From an uncultured Enorma sp. (lineage in GTDB: Bacteria > Actinomycetota > Coriobacteriia > Coriobacteriales > Coriobacteriaceae), in the NCBI GenBank assembly GCA_905210055.1, contig CAJLVH010000134.1, positions 1 through 5,431 of the forward strand: DNA of 5,431 bases, written 5' to 3'. The position numbers and the translations under genes were made by a program. The stretch's first letter is position 1; each line of letters begins with the position of its first letter. The notes beneath the pieces are model-generated. The model saw only the letters and a program-made list of their open reading frames with translations, was not told the DNA's origin and ran no database searches. This document shows, piece after piece, positions 5,328-5,431 of the stretch.

Positions 5328-5431
5328 GTAAAATTACCCCAGGGGTTTTTGACATATGCCAGGCGAGCAGCTCGGCAAGTATGTTGACAACATATGTCAA
5401 AACCCCTGGGGTAATTTTACGCCCGGCCGCC
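5317..5431. repeat. Long inverted repeat (about 41-bp arms, 32-nt centre), reaching the window edge
   Basis: The left arm (5317-5358, 42 nt) is the reverse complement of the right arm (5391-5431, 41 nt), apart from one extra T in a run of five against four. From outside inward the arms carry GGCGGCCGGGCG, TAAAATTA, CCCCAGGGG, TTTTTGAC and CATATG. The centre (5359-5390) has CGAGC-A-GCTCG (5364-5374). A second small palindrome, TATGTTG-A-CAACATA (5380-5394), runs from the centre into the right arm. There is no open reading frame inside. The right arm ends at the last base, so the full length is unknown. Possible identities are a MITE-like element, a strong two-way terminator, a protein-binding or recombination site, or an assembly fold-back. 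Confidence 0.9.

Noticed and set aside
5152..5400. N-terminal extension of veg to an ATG at 5400
   Set aside because: It would run through the veg ribosome binding site, promoter and inverted repeat. The Veg family begins near residue 1 of the shorter form, which has a well-placed GGGAGG.
5317..5431. CRISPR array or invertible promoter at the right end
   Set aside because: There is only one pair of arms in inverted orientation with no direct-repeat/spacer periodicity, and the 32-bp centre is too short to hold a full promoter.

Overview
The window looks like a piece of bacterial chromosome with high GC content and strong G/C bias at third codon positions. The best guess at taxonomy is Coriobacteriia (Actinomycetota; an Eggerthella/Slackia/Collinsella-type gut bacterium). 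The reasons are a lysyl-tRNA synthetase carrying a C-terminal Trbp111/EMAP-type tRNA-binding domain, a Veg-IspE gene pair of the kind known from Bacillota, and a tRNA gene with encoded CCA. This is inference from remembered family patterns; no search was run.

Layout, left to right. Positions 3-422 (+) hold the 3' end of a multi-pass membrane protein of unknown function. A hairpin at 485-526 probably terminates transcription from both sides. Everything else lies on the minus strand. In transcription order from the right these are veg (4855-5151), ispE (3963-4865, overlapping veg by 11 nt), a proline tRNA with anticodon CGG (3848-3924) with one strong and one weaker terminator behind it, tatA (3310-3570) with a readable promoter, greA (2731-3204), and lysS (583-2598). 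A terminator hairpin and a second, T-less stem-loop sit between greA and lysS.

The genes are housekeeping: isoprenoid precursor synthesis (IspE, MEP pathway), translation (tRNA-Pro, LysRS), transcript cleavage (GreA), twin-arginine export (TatA) and the small regulatory protein Veg. Veg and IspE are almost certainly co-transcribed and translationally coupled, and the tRNA may be on the same transcript because no terminator separates it from ispE. The other genes look like one- or two-gene transcription units.

The one part that ordinary annotation does not explain is the right end (5244-5431), a non-coding stretch upstream of veg full of small palindromes. It closes with a very long inverted repeat, about 41-bp arms around a 32-nt centre, that runs exactly to the last base of the window. 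I found no defence system, CRISPR array, transposase, phage gene or biosynthetic cluster. The intergenic stretches 3637-3734 and 5152-5213 show nothing beyond the sites listed.
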